Assembly: GCF_000368965.1 (NCBI RefSeq)
Contig: NZ_KB849780.1
Coordinates: 2,132,107-2,196,106 of the forward strand
Origin: Acinetobacter calcoaceticus DSM 30006 = CIP 81.8
GTDB lineage: Bacteria; Pseudomonadota; Gammaproteobacteria; Pseudomonadales; Moraxellaceae
Reading direction: 5' to 3'
Length of the DNA stretch: 64,000 nt
Part shown: positions 56,208 to 64,000 of the stretch, piece after piece
Position numbering within the stretch: position 1 is the first letter of the stretch
Layout: every line of letters begins with the position of its first letter
Notes under the pieces: generated by a model
What the model was told of the DNA's origin: nothing
The model's input: only the letters and a program-made list of their open reading frames with translations
Databases searched by the model: none
Program-made: the position numbers and the translations under genes

Positions 56208-57371
56208 ATGTCGCTACCACGTTATAAAATTACGATGCTTGCCTTATCTTTAGGTTTAGCGTCTGCATTTGTGGGCTGTAGCAGCAATCCAAGTAAAAAA
56301 GAAGTGGTCGATAGTGGCCCACAATCTAGTGAACAAGCTTACTTCGAAAAGGCCCAAAAGTCGCTTGACCGTGGTCAATATCTTGATGCAACCAAGTCTT
56401 TAGAAGCAATCGATACTTATTATCCGACCGGACAATACGCACAACAAGCACAACTTGAACTTCTCTATTCGAAATTTAAGCAAAAAGATTATGAAGGCGC
56501 GATTGCCTTAGCGGAACGTTTTATTCGTTTAAATCCTCAGCATCCAAATGTGGATTATGCTTATTATGTTCGCGCTGTAGCGAATATGGAGCAAAACTAC
56601 GATAGTTTGATGCGCTATACATCTTTGCAACAATCTCATCGTGATGTGAGCTATTTAAAAGTTGCTTATCAAAATTTTGTTGATTTAATTCGTCGTTTCC
56701 CAAGTAGCCAATATTCTGTTGATGCCGCTCAGCGCATGAAATTTATTGGACAAGAACTTGCTGAAAATGAAATGACTGCTGCACGTTTTAATGTTAAACG
56801 TAAAGCTTGGATCGCTGCTGCCGAACGTTCGCAATGGGTAATTGAACATTATCCACAAACTCCTCAAGTTCCAGAAGCATTAGCGACTTTGGCATATAGC
56901 TATAACCAATTAGGTGATAAAGCGACTTCACAACAATATATTGAAGTTTTAAAACTTAATTACCCTAACTTGGTGAAAAAAGATGGTACGGTTAACATGC
57001 GCGCTGCCCGTAAAGAAGGCAACTGGATTAACCGTGCGACTTTAGGTATTTTTGGCCGTGAATCTACTGCCGCAACACCAGAAAGCACAAGTGAATCAGA
57101 AGCTCCAAAACGTGGCTTCCTTAATCGTGTTAGCTTCGGTTTAATTGGCAATTCAGATAAAGAAGAAACTGCTGAGCCAGAGCAAACACAAGTTGAAGCA
57201 CCAAAATCAGAACGTAGTTGGACAAACCGTTTAAGCTTTGGTTTATTAGACAAACCTGAGCCACAAGCAGCAGAAAATACAACTGTGGCTCCTGCTGTTA
57301 CCTCTACAGATACATCAACTGATTCTCAATCAGATGAGGCGAAACAAGGTGCAGATGACGCTGCTCAATAA
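56208..57371 (+). CDS. bamD: Outer membrane assembly factor BamD with a long repeated tail
   Basis: BamD is the essential lipoprotein of the BAM complex. The precursor has a signal peptide with lipobox FVGC (Cys24), then TPR repeats (AYFEKAQKSLDRGQYLDATKSLEAI, YPTGQYAQQAQLELLYSKFKQKDYEGAIALAERF). The core ends near residue 265. At 387 residues it is much longer than the usual about 245. The extra tail has three copies of a pattern NR-[ASL]-[TS]-[LF]-G-[IL]-[FIL], within acidic Ser/Thr-rich sequence. AGAGGAG precedes the ATG. It is divergent from rluD. Confidence 0.93.
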   Translation: MSLPRYKITMLALSLGLASAFVGCSSNPSKKEVVDSGPQSSEQAYFEKAQKSLDRGQYLDATKSLEAIDTYYPTGQYAQQAQLELLYSKFKQKDYEGAIALAERFIRLNPQHPNVDYAYYVRAVANMEQNYDSLMRYTSLQQSHRDVSYLKVAYQNFVDLIRRFPSSQYSVDAAQRMKFIGQELAENEMTAARFNVKRKAWIAAAERSQWVIEHYPQTPQVPEALATLAYSYNQLGDKATSQQYIEVLKLNYPNLVKKDGTVNMRAARKEGNWINRATLGIFGRESTAATPESTSESEAPKRGFLNRVSFGLIGNSDKEETAEPEQTQVEAPKSERSWTNRLSFGLLDKPEPQAAENTTVAPAVTSTDTSTDSQSDEAKQGADDAAQ

Positions 57372-57392
57372 GTTTAAGCCTTAAAAAACATC

Positions 57393-57432
57393 AACAAACA
57401 GGCAAGTGATATCACTTGCCTGTTTGTTTTTA
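57393..57432 (+). terminator. Palindromic terminator of bamD
   Basis: An 18-bp stem with arms AACAAACAGGCAAGTGAT and ATCACTTGCCTGTTTGTT (57393-57428) runs directly into five T. Confidence 0.92.
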
Positions 57433-57527
57433 TAAAATATTAAAATATTTATTGGATAGATCTTGCCTCATCATGTCAGAATATTCTGAGTCACTCTCTC
57501 ATCAGTTTTAATACGGTTATCTGAATT

Positions 57528-59396
57528 ATGGCAATTCCACAACATACGATTGATCAAATTTTAGATCGCACAGATATTGTCGATCTGATTGGTCAGCGTG
57601 TGAAACTGAAAAAGACGGGACGTACATATTCCGGCTGTTGCCCTTTTCATCAAGAAAAATCTCCATCGTTCCATGTCTATCGAGACAAACAGTATTATCA
57701 CTGCTTTGGGTGTCAGGCCAACGGTAACGCGATCCGTTTTCTAATGGACATTGATAACCGAAACTTTATAGATGTAATGAAAGAGTTATCGAGTAGCGCT
57801 GGAGTCGAACTACCCAAAGATAATACCGAAAACAAAAAACTATCTTATACTCGTCAGGTTACAAAGCCGCCAGTTGCTAAAGCAAATACGGCGGAGCCCG
57901 TGGTTCCTCAGCAACCAATAGATGAAAGCTACAACACGCTTGAACCGGTATTTTTTGATGACCCTTTTGCCCAATTTGAACAGCCTTTCAACTTTGAGGA
58001 ACCAGTTCAAGAAGGTAATTTATATGACTTACTGGAAAATATTGCCCAGTTCTATGAACACCAATTACCTAACAGTCAAAAGGCAAAAAACTACTTTAAA
58101 CAACGTGGCTTAACTAATCAGACGATTCAATTTTGGCGCTTAGGCTATGCACCAGAAGATTGGCAACACCTAGAGAAAGCTTTTCCTTATGATATTGATG
58201 GTTTAAAGCAACTTGGGCTTATCCGTTCAAGCGATAATGGTCGTGATTTTGACTTATTACGTGACCGTGTGATTTTCCCGATTCGAGACCCGAAAGGCCG
58301 CGTCGTTGGTTTTGGTGGGCGTGCCTTAAATGATGAGATCAAGCCAAAATACATTAACTCACCTGACTCAGAGGTCTTCCATAAAAATCAGCTACTTTAC
58401 GGGCTTTATGAAGGTAGAAAACTTAAATCTAGCGACTGGTTAATGGTTGAAGGCTATATGGATGTCATTGCATTACAGCAATATGGCATTACAGGGGCTG
58501 TAGCGACTTTAGGAACTGCAAGTAATACAGAACATCTTAATATTTTATTTAAACAAAATAGCCGTATTACCATTGCTTTTGACGGTGATGCTGCAGGTCA
58601 AAAAGCAGCACGCAGAACGTTAGAAATTGCTTTACCATTACTCAATGATGGACGCGAACTCAAATTTTTCGTACTACCGAATGACCACGATCCCGACTCT
58701 CTGATCCGTCGTGAAGGGCTTGAAAATTTCCAAAAACTACTACAACAGTCCCCTCTTTTGTCTGATTTTGTCTTTGCCCATTTAACAGGTCAACATGACA
58801 TCAGTACCCCTGAAGGCAAAAGCTTGGTCATGGGAGAACTCCGAGAACTGACTGAACTATTACCCAAACAGGGTTCGTTCCGTTATTTACTCAATCAATC
58901 TTTCCGTGAAAAACTCGGACTGGGTAAACGTTTTACACCACAAATCAGCCATGATGCCTCGCTCTCATTTAACATTCATACTAAAGATGAAGACTTTGCA
59001 ATTGCAATTTTGATGCACCACCCTTTTCTTTATATTCATTTTGAAGGGTTACGTGCCTATATTCATCAAGATGAATTATTAGCAAAAGTACTGGCAATTT
59101 TAAATCGTATTTTTGATGACTTACCAGATGACCAAGAGCTGGCAACATATTATGTTTTAGGTGCTTGTAGCAGCTATTGCCATGAAATTGCCGATATTAT
59201 GCAAAGAACCAATATTCAGGCATTAACGCAGGCACCAGAAGTGGCCGATAAATTAGCCCAAGAATATGCTTTAGGCCTAAAAGAAAGATATTTACGTCAG
59301 AAACTTAAATCGCCGATTTCTCTAATTGAATCACGAAATTTAAGACAACAGCTTAATGAATTAACCAAACAAATTAGTTTAAGACTCTTGTCTTAA
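57528..59396 (+). CDS. dnaG: DNA primase DnaG
   Basis: DnaG makes RNA primers for replication. The 622 residues hold a CHC2 zinc domain (Cys38, His41, Cys59, Cys62), an unusual acidic proline-rich linker at about 100-163, the catalytic TOPRIM domain with [14 protein letters not shown] and [11 protein letters not shown], and a helical helicase-binding C-terminus. The linker contains [17 protein letters not shown]. The stop overlaps hemA's stop by 4 bases. Confidence 0.96.
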   Translation: MAIPQHTIDQILDRTDIVDLIGQRVKLKKTGRTYSGCCPFHQEKSPSFHVYRDKQYYHCFGCQANGNAIRFLMDIDNRNFIDVMKELSSSAGVELPKDNTENKKLSYTRQVTKPPVAKANTAEPVVPQQPIDESYNTLEPVFFDDPFAQFEQPFNFEEPVQEGNLYDLLENIAQFYEHQLPNSQKAKNYFKQRGLTNQTIQFWRLGYAPEDWQHLEKAFPYDIDGLKQLGLIRSSDNGRDFDLLRDRVIFPIRDPKGRVVGFGGRALNDEIKPKYINSPDSEVFHKNQLLYGLYEGRKLKSSDWLMVEGYMDVIALQQYGITGAVATLGTASNTEHLNILFKQNSRITIAFDGDAAGQKAARRTLEIALPLLNDGRELKFFVLPNDHDPDSLIRREGLENFQKLLQQSPLLSDFVFAHLTGQHDISTPEGKSLVMGELRELTELLPKQGSFRYLLNQSFREKLGLGKRFTPQISHDASLSFNIHTKDEDFAIAILMHHPFLYIHFEGLRAYIHQDELLAKVLAILNRIFDDLPDDQELATYYVLGACSSYCHEIADIMQRTNIQALTQAPEVADKLAQEYALGLKERYLRQKLKSPISLIESRNLRQQLNELTKQISLRLLS

Positions 59397-60676
59397 TGTT
59401 TTGACTTACGCTCATGATCAAACACATCCTGTAAATGCTGTTGTAACCATTCAAAATAATCAGGATTTTCGGCCTTGGCAGCTTCGCGTAGCAAGATAGA
59501 TGTTGGATGCATAAGCTTTTGCGTCAAACGATGCGCGAATTGCTGTAATACTTGCTCAGCATTCTCACCATGTTGCAAAGCCTCTAAAGCATGCGTCAGC
59601 TCTTGTTGGCTAACTTCTTCACTATGTTGGCGATAAGCATGAATTGTACTGCCCGCCTCTTTAACTTTTTGATGAGTAATAAGCTGGGTAGCTAATTTAT
59701 TCACCATCACTTCCGCTTCAACAGCTGCCTGACGACGTTGAGCGAGGTTTTCCTCAATCACACTTTGTAAATCATCAACACCATACAAATAGACGCCATC
59801 AAGCGCTTCAACTTTAGGATCTATATCACGGGGCACAGCTAAATCAACCATTAACATTTGTTGATAGCGACGTTTCTTTAATGCGGCCTTAACATCAGGA
59901 TAAGCAATCACTTGATATAAACTACCAGTACAACTCGACACCACATCAGCACGATACAAGTTTTCAGCCAATGCTGAAAAATCAATAATTTCAACTTCAA
60001 CCTGATGTGAAATCTCTTGAGCCAATTGGTCAGCACGCTCACGGCTACGATTACAAATAATAATTTTGGCGACGCCCATTTCAGCCAAATGTTTAGCAAC
60101 CAAGCTATTCATTTCACCCGCAGCAACAACCATCACAGTAAGTTTTTCGGGCTTACTAAAAACCTGTAAAGCTAATTGTGCAACTGCATACCCCATCGAA
60201 ACGGCATGGCTGCCCACCGCAGTTTCGGAACGTACACGTTTAGCTGCATAAAAAGCATATTCAAAAACACTGTTTAATTCAGGAGAGACCGCTTGGGCTT
60301 CTTTAGACAATGCCAAAGCACTTTTAACCTGCCCTAAAATTTGCGGCTCACCTAGCATGAGAGAGTCTAAGCCGCTCGCTACTCGCATTAAATGTGTAAT
60401 TGCCTGCGTGTTCTCGTAACGATAAACATGATGAATTAAGTGCTTTACATCAATATTATTGGCATCAGCTAACCATTTCAGAAGGCTTTCGGCATTTTCC
60501 GCCATGGCATAAACTTCTGTACGGTTACACGTCGAGACAACCACCAAATCCTTTAAGCTTTGGTGATGGTTTTGTTCGGCAAGCAAACGACTTAATCGCT
60601 CTGCATTGAAAGCAATTTGTTCGCGGAGTTCGACAGAAGCTGTTTGATGGTTGACACCCAATGCAAAGAAAGACAT
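59393..60676 (-). CDS. hemA: Glutamyl-tRNA reductase HemA
   Basis: HemA reduces glutamyl-tRNA to glutamate-1-semialdehyde, the first step of C5 haem synthesis. The 427-residue protein has [18 protein letters not shown], the nucleophile Cys50 in [32 protein letters not shown], and the dimerising C-terminal helices. It is divergent from the TPR gene, with lolB and ispE beyond it, the common hemA-lolB-ispE arrangement. HemJ at 44.9 kb acts later in the same pathway. Confidence 0.96.
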   Translation of the reverse strand: MSFFALGVNHQTASVELREQIAFNAERLSRLLAEQNHHQSLKDLVVVSTCNRTEVYAMAENAESLLKWLADANNIDVKHLIHHVYRYENTQAITHLMRVASGLDSLMLGEPQILGQVKSALALSKEAQAVSPELNSVFEYAFYAAKRVRSETAVGSHAVSMGYAVAQLALQVFSKPEKLTVMVVAAGEMNSLVAKHLAEMGVAKIIICNRSRERADQLAQEISHQVEVEIIDFSALAENLYRADVVSSCTGSLYQVIAYPDVKAALKKRRYQQMLMVDLAVPRDIDPKVEALDGVYLYGVDDLQSVIEENLAQRRQAAVEAEVMVNKLATQLITHQKVKEAGSTIHAYRQHSEEVSQQELTHALEALQHGENAEQVLQQFAHRLTQKLMHPTSILLREAAKAENPDYFEWLQQHLQDVFDHERKSKH

Positions 60677-60764
60677 ATCAGATCATCATTTCGCTAAATT
60701 TATGCTATTGTGCAACATCGGTGTCATAAAAAGCATTACTTTGGATCAATAAAAATTGCGTCAA

Positions 60765-62474
60765 ATGAATAGCCGTATTAATTTTAACGGTGCTTCGATA
60801 AGACAGTATTCTACCACATTCTTATTGTTAGGTAGCATGTCCTCGCATGTCTATGCACGCCCTGTGCAAGAGACCTATGCCGTGCATTCATTTGATCAGG
60901 CATTAGAGCAAACTATGGTCGCTGAATTTGCTCTGGCTTATGATGACATTCCTAACGCTTTGCACAATTACACAGTACTCGCAATCAAAAGTAACTCTAC
61001 TTCAATTAAACAACGAGCTTTAGATGTTGCGCTTGAATATAATGATTTTCAAGCCGCTTTAAACATTGCTACACATTGGGTAGCTCAAGAACCCAAAGAT
61101 GTACCTGCTTTATTCTATTTGTCCCATATTGCTTTAAAAACACATGAATACCAGCTTGCCGCTGAAACATTAGATAAAATTTTAAAAATAGATCCTACTG
61201 CCGATTTAGAACAAATTTTAGCGAGTATTGCCCCAGAAAATGCTCAAGATCGAGAAGTATTATTAACAGCTTTACGTTCTAGCTCTGAAAAAGACAACCC
61301 TTCTATTTTAGCGCTCATCGCCAATTTAGAAGCCCAAAATGGTCAATTAGAATCCGCTCTAACCAACATTAACAAGGCACTACGCCGACGTCCTAAAGTG
61401 ACGAGCTTTATTTTAATGAAAGCAAACCTACTCATTGCTCTTAGCGATCAAGAAGGTGCACTTAAATGGTATGCAAAGTCTAGCCGTAAATATAAGAAAA
61501 ATTTAGATATTCGTTTGGCTGAAATCCGCTATCTCATACAAATTAATCAATCTCAACTCGCTTTAGAAAAGCTTGAAAATGTTATAGAGGCTAATCCCAA
61601 AGCTGAAGAAGCATTGTTTATTGCAGGTTTAACCAGCATTGATTTAAAACAATATGACAAAGCAGAACAATATCTTGTTGACCTACGAAACTCTGCAAAA
61701 TACCAAAATGAAGCTTATTACTACTTAGCGATTAATGCAGAACGCAAACAGCATTATGAATCAGCAAAAGCTTACTATCGCTTAGTTGATGGCAGTTTAT
61801 ACGTTGTTTCAAGACGTAATCTGATTGCGATTTATGATAAGCAGGATAATTTACACGATGCTTTACGGTTCCTCACTCAAGAACGCGTAAATTACCCTCA
61901 ACATGCAAGTTTCTTATATCAAGCTCAAGCTGAAATTTTAAAGAAAATGGGCAATAAAAAAGCTGCCTTAAATTTATTAGATGAAGCGATAAAGAATTTA
62001 CCGGATGATCCGGAACTCATTTACGCAGAAGTTTTATTACTTGATCCATATACTGACCGCGATAAACTCGACAAAACATTAAAGCAATTATTACAACTTG
62101 AACCTAATAGCCCAACTTATCTAAATGCATATGCCTATACACTAGCCTTACAAAACCGTAGGTTGAAAGAAGCACGTCAATATGCAGAACAAGCCTTAGA
62201 ATATGCGCCAGAACAGGCCTCAATTCTAGATACGCTTGGCTATATTGCATTTTTACAGAATGATTATGAAGGTGCAGCCGAAGCTTTAGGCAAAGCTTAT
62301 GAACTCAGCCATAATGTAAATATTGGCGTTCGTTATGCTAAAGCATTGTATATGCAAGGATCATTAACTCAATTTAGCGCTGTGTTACAACAACTGAAAC
62401 AAAAACATGCCAATGATCCACAATTACAACAGCTTGATGCGTTAATTTTACCTACATCTGCAAAAAAGAGTTAA
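60765..62474 (+). CDS. Exported tetratricopeptide repeat protein
   Basis: The 569-residue precursor has a signal peptide ending near HVYA-RPVQ and then about ten to twelve TPR units, for example QLESALTNINKALRRRPKV and ALEKLENVIEANPKAEEALFIAGL. The last units, LKEARQYAEQALEYAPEQASILDTLGYIAFLQ, are close to the TPR consensus. It is a periplasmic or outer-membrane scaffold of unknown partner, encoded between hemA and lolB as in Pseudomonas. The ATG at 60765 is taken; a TTG three codons upstream is discounted. Confidence 0.85.
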   Translation: MNSRINFNGASIRQYSTTFLLLGSMSSHVYARPVQETYAVHSFDQALEQTMVAEFALAYDDIPNALHNYTVLAIKSNSTSIKQRALDVALEYNDFQAALNIATHWVAQEPKDVPALFYLSHIALKTHEYQLAAETLDKILKIDPTADLEQILASIAPENAQDREVLLTALRSSSEKDNPSILALIANLEAQNGQLESALTNINKALRRRPKVTSFILMKANLLIALSDQEGALKWYAKSSRKYKKNLDIRLAEIRYLIQINQSQLALEKLENVIEANPKAEEALFIAGLTSIDLKQYDKAEQYLVDLRNSAKYQNEAYYYLAINAERKQHYESAKAYYRLVDGSLYVVSRRNLIAIYDKQDNLHDALRFLTQERVNYPQHASFLYQAQAEILKKMGNKKAALNLLDEAIKNLPDDPELIYAEVLLLDPYTDRDKLDKTLKQLLQLEPNSPTYLNAYAYTLALQNRRLKEARQYAEQALEYAPEQASILDTLGYIAFLQNDYEGAAEALGKAYELSHNVNIGVRYAKALYMQGSLTQFSAVLQQLKQKHANDPQLQQLDALILPTSAKKS

Positions 62475-62478
62475 ATAT

Positions 62479-63057
62479 ATGAGCAAATTTGCCCAACTGT
62501 GCACAGCGATCTGTGGATCAAGTGTATTATTTCTAACCGGTTGTCAGCATTTTACTCAACCTAAACCCGCGGTTACCCAGCAAGTTCAAGACGAAAAACA
62601 CTTTAATTTACAAGGTAAGATTGGGGTTCGCACACCACAGCAAACCGGTAGTGCATTTTTCACATGGGTTCAACAACAAGATAATTTTGATATTGAATTA
62701 AGCGGCATTTTAGGTGTAGGAAAAACCCAAATTCAGGGTAAACCTGGTGAAGTGAAGTTAAATAGTGCTAAAACAGGGTTAATTACTGCCGCCTCTCCAG
62801 AAGAACTTTTAGAGCGTGCAACTGGTTGGCAAGCACCCATTACTCATTTAACGAGCTGGATTTTGGCTAAACCTGCAACTTTAAGTGCTCAAATTAGTAA
62901 AGATAATGAAAATCGTGTAAACCAACTCATTGAAGACGGCTGGACAGTTAATTTCAGTTATGATGGTGAACAAACTTTGCCAAACAAACTGGTTTTAAAG
63001 CAAGCTCTTGCTGAAGATAAAGAAAACCGTATTACAATGGTCATCCAAAACCGCTAA
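62479..63057 (+). CDS. lolB: Outer membrane lipoprotein receptor LolB
   Basis: LolB accepts lipoproteins from LolA and inserts them in the outer membrane. The 192-residue precursor has a signal peptide and lipobox LTGC, then the family start FNLQGKIGVRTPQQTGSAFFTWVQQ and LPNKLVLKQ. Lipoproteins such as BamD and BamE are its clients. It starts 4 bp after the TPR stop. Confidence 0.93.
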   Translation: MSKFAQLCTAICGSSVLFLTGCQHFTQPKPAVTQQVQDEKHFNLQGKIGVRTPQQTGSAFFTWVQQQDNFDIELSGILGVGKTQIQGKPGEVKLNSAKTGLITAASPEELLERATGWQAPITHLTSWILAKPATLSAQISKDNENRVNQLIEDGWTVNFSYDGEQTLPNKLVLKQALAEDKENRITMVIQNR

Positions 63058-63075
63058 GTCTAATTATATAAATCT

Positions 63076-63909
63076 ATGATTCGAGTCCCTTCTCCAGCTA
63101 AGCTCAACCTGTTTTTACATATTACAGGACGTCGTGAAAATGGTTATCATGAATTACAAACCATTTTCCAACTCATTGATTTATATGACTGGATGATATT
63201 TACACCGACTTTAGATGAACAAATCGAAATTGATGGATTGAGTGAAGTTCGACCTGAAGAAAATCTGATTTATCGGGCTGCTCAAATACTAAGACCGCAT
63301 GCAAAAAAATTCTGCGGCCTAAACATCAAAATTGAAAAAAATATTCCAATGGGTGCAGGTCTGGGCGGAGGTTCATCCAACGCTGCCACAACCCTGATTG
63401 TGTTAAATCAATTATGGGAATGTGGTCTAAATAAAGAACAACTTGCAGACTATGGCGTAAAGCTCGGTGCCGACGTTCCTATTTTTATTTATGGTAAAAA
63501 TGCATGGGCTGAAGGTATTGGTGAACATTTATCATTCATAGACTTAGATCAAAAACAGTTCATTATTTTAAAACCTGATTGTTTTATCAGCACTCAATTG
63601 CTTTTTTCACAAAAAACATTGACAAGAGACTCTAAGACCACTAAATTTTGCGCCTATCAGTTAGAACCTTCTAATTTTGGAAATAACTTTGAGCCATTGG
63701 CCCGACAGTTATACCCTGAAGTAGAAGAAGCAATGCAATATTTAGATCAGTTTGGTCAAGCAAAGCTTACAGGTACAGGTGCTTGTGTTTTTATTGAAGT
63801 AACGAATGAAATGAATATTGATGAAATTCTTAAACATTCACCATGTAAATCTTACTTGGTAAATAGTTTAAAAGAATCTCCTCTTAATCATTTTAAGGTT
63901 ACACGTTAG
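63076..63909 (+). CDS. ispE: 4-diphosphocytidyl-2-C-methyl-D-erythritol kinase IspE
   Basis: IspE phosphorylates CDP-ME in the non-mevalonate isoprenoid pathway. The 277-residue GHMP kinase has SPAKLNLFLHITGRRENGYHELQT, the ATP loop PMGAGLGGGSSNAATTL, GADVPIFIYG, and the C-terminal LTGTGACVFIE. The stop codon's last two bases also form the start of the tRNA-Gln. Confidence 0.96.
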   Translation: MIRVPSPAKLNLFLHITGRRENGYHELQTIFQLIDLYDWMIFTPTLDEQIEIDGLSEVRPEENLIYRAAQILRPHAKKFCGLNIKIEKNIPMGAGLGGGSSNAATTLIVLNQLWECGLNKEQLADYGVKLGADVPIFIYGKNAWAEGIGEHLSFIDLDQKQFIILKPDCFISTQLLFSQKTLTRDSKTTKFCAYQLEPSNFGNNFEPLARQLYPEVEEAMQYLDQFGQAKLTGTGACVFIEVTNEMNIDEILKHSPCKSYLVNSLKESPLNHFKVTR

Positions 63910-63982
63910 GGGCGTCGCCAAGTGGTAAGGCACCGGGTTTTGATCTCGGCATCCGTTGGTTCGAATCCAGCCGCCCCTGCCA
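63908..63982 (+). tRNA. tRNA-Gln(TTG)
   Basis: The 75-base gene includes CCA. Base A1 pairs with T72, a weak first pair typical of tRNA-Gln, then GGGGCG pairs with CGCCCC. The anticodon loop TTTTGAT carries TTG and the T loop GGTTCGAATCC is normal. Its first two bases overlap the ispE stop codon. Confidence 0.95.
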
Positions 63983-64000
63983 ACCTCACCTGTAATGATG

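Overview
The window is a chromosomal segment of an Acinetobacter, most likely of the baumannii/calcoaceticus group. The evidence is the low GC content, Acinetobacter-type proteins (ABZJ_00895-like membrane protein, YiaD-like lipoprotein, FilA-like exported protein), the dut-algC-argB order, HemJ as protoporphyrinogen oxidase, and a PilT/PilU pair without flagellar genes. Nearly all of it is core genome. I see no insertion sequence, prophage, CRISPR array or resistance island.

Layout. 1-3.5 kb: end of a glycine-oxidase-like flavoprotein, an SDR epimerase, a small membrane protein, a strong small-RNA candidate, a VOC protein and an OsmC protein. 3.6-8.5 kb: SbcCD nuclease. 8.7-14.8 kb: YggS, twitching ATPases PilT/PilU, Fur, BamE, RnfH, an NSS-like transporter and a bacteriohemerythrin. 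15-22.8 kb, minus strand: glutamine amidotransferase, GNAT-type acyltransferase, argB, algC, dut, rep and a YiaD-like lipoprotein. 23-31.2 kb: acyltransferase, voltage-sensor-like membrane protein, minCDE, LysE exporter and ftsK. 31.5-37.1 kb: trxB, monooxygenase, the N-degron transferases aat and bpt, rimI, and two tandem PF10118 proteins. 37.3-41.9 kb, minus strand: the str operon rpsL-rpsG-fusA-tuf. 42-49.2 kb: EcsC-like protein, fabB, hemJ, a putative zincin, nadE and a gene overlapping it. 49.2-50.7 kb: two near-identical tRNA-Met genes flanking a decayed reductase gene, then rnpB. 50.7-57.4 kb: ferredoxin, coaD, smpB, FilA-like protein, flavodoxin, pgeF, rluD and bamD. 57.5-64 kb: dnaG, hemA, TPR protein, lolB, ispE and tRNA-Gln.

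Most genes serve housekeeping processes: translation, division, envelope assembly (BamD, BamE, LolB), cofactor synthesis and DNA repair. The parts that stand out are between genes. The two PF10118 paralogues share a promoter layout with two direct half-sites 21 bp apart, which looks like an AraC-type activator site. In the str operon there is a 20-codon reading frame with a strong Shine-Dalgarno sequence between rpsG and fusA, alternative hairpins around it, a hairpin at the extreme 5' end of the predicted mRNA, and an inverted repeat covering the -35 box. A three-hairpin small RNA candidate lies near 2.3 kb. A VanB-like reductase pseudogene is trapped between duplicated tRNA-Met genes.

All identifications come from reading sequence and motifs. 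No database search or folding program was run.
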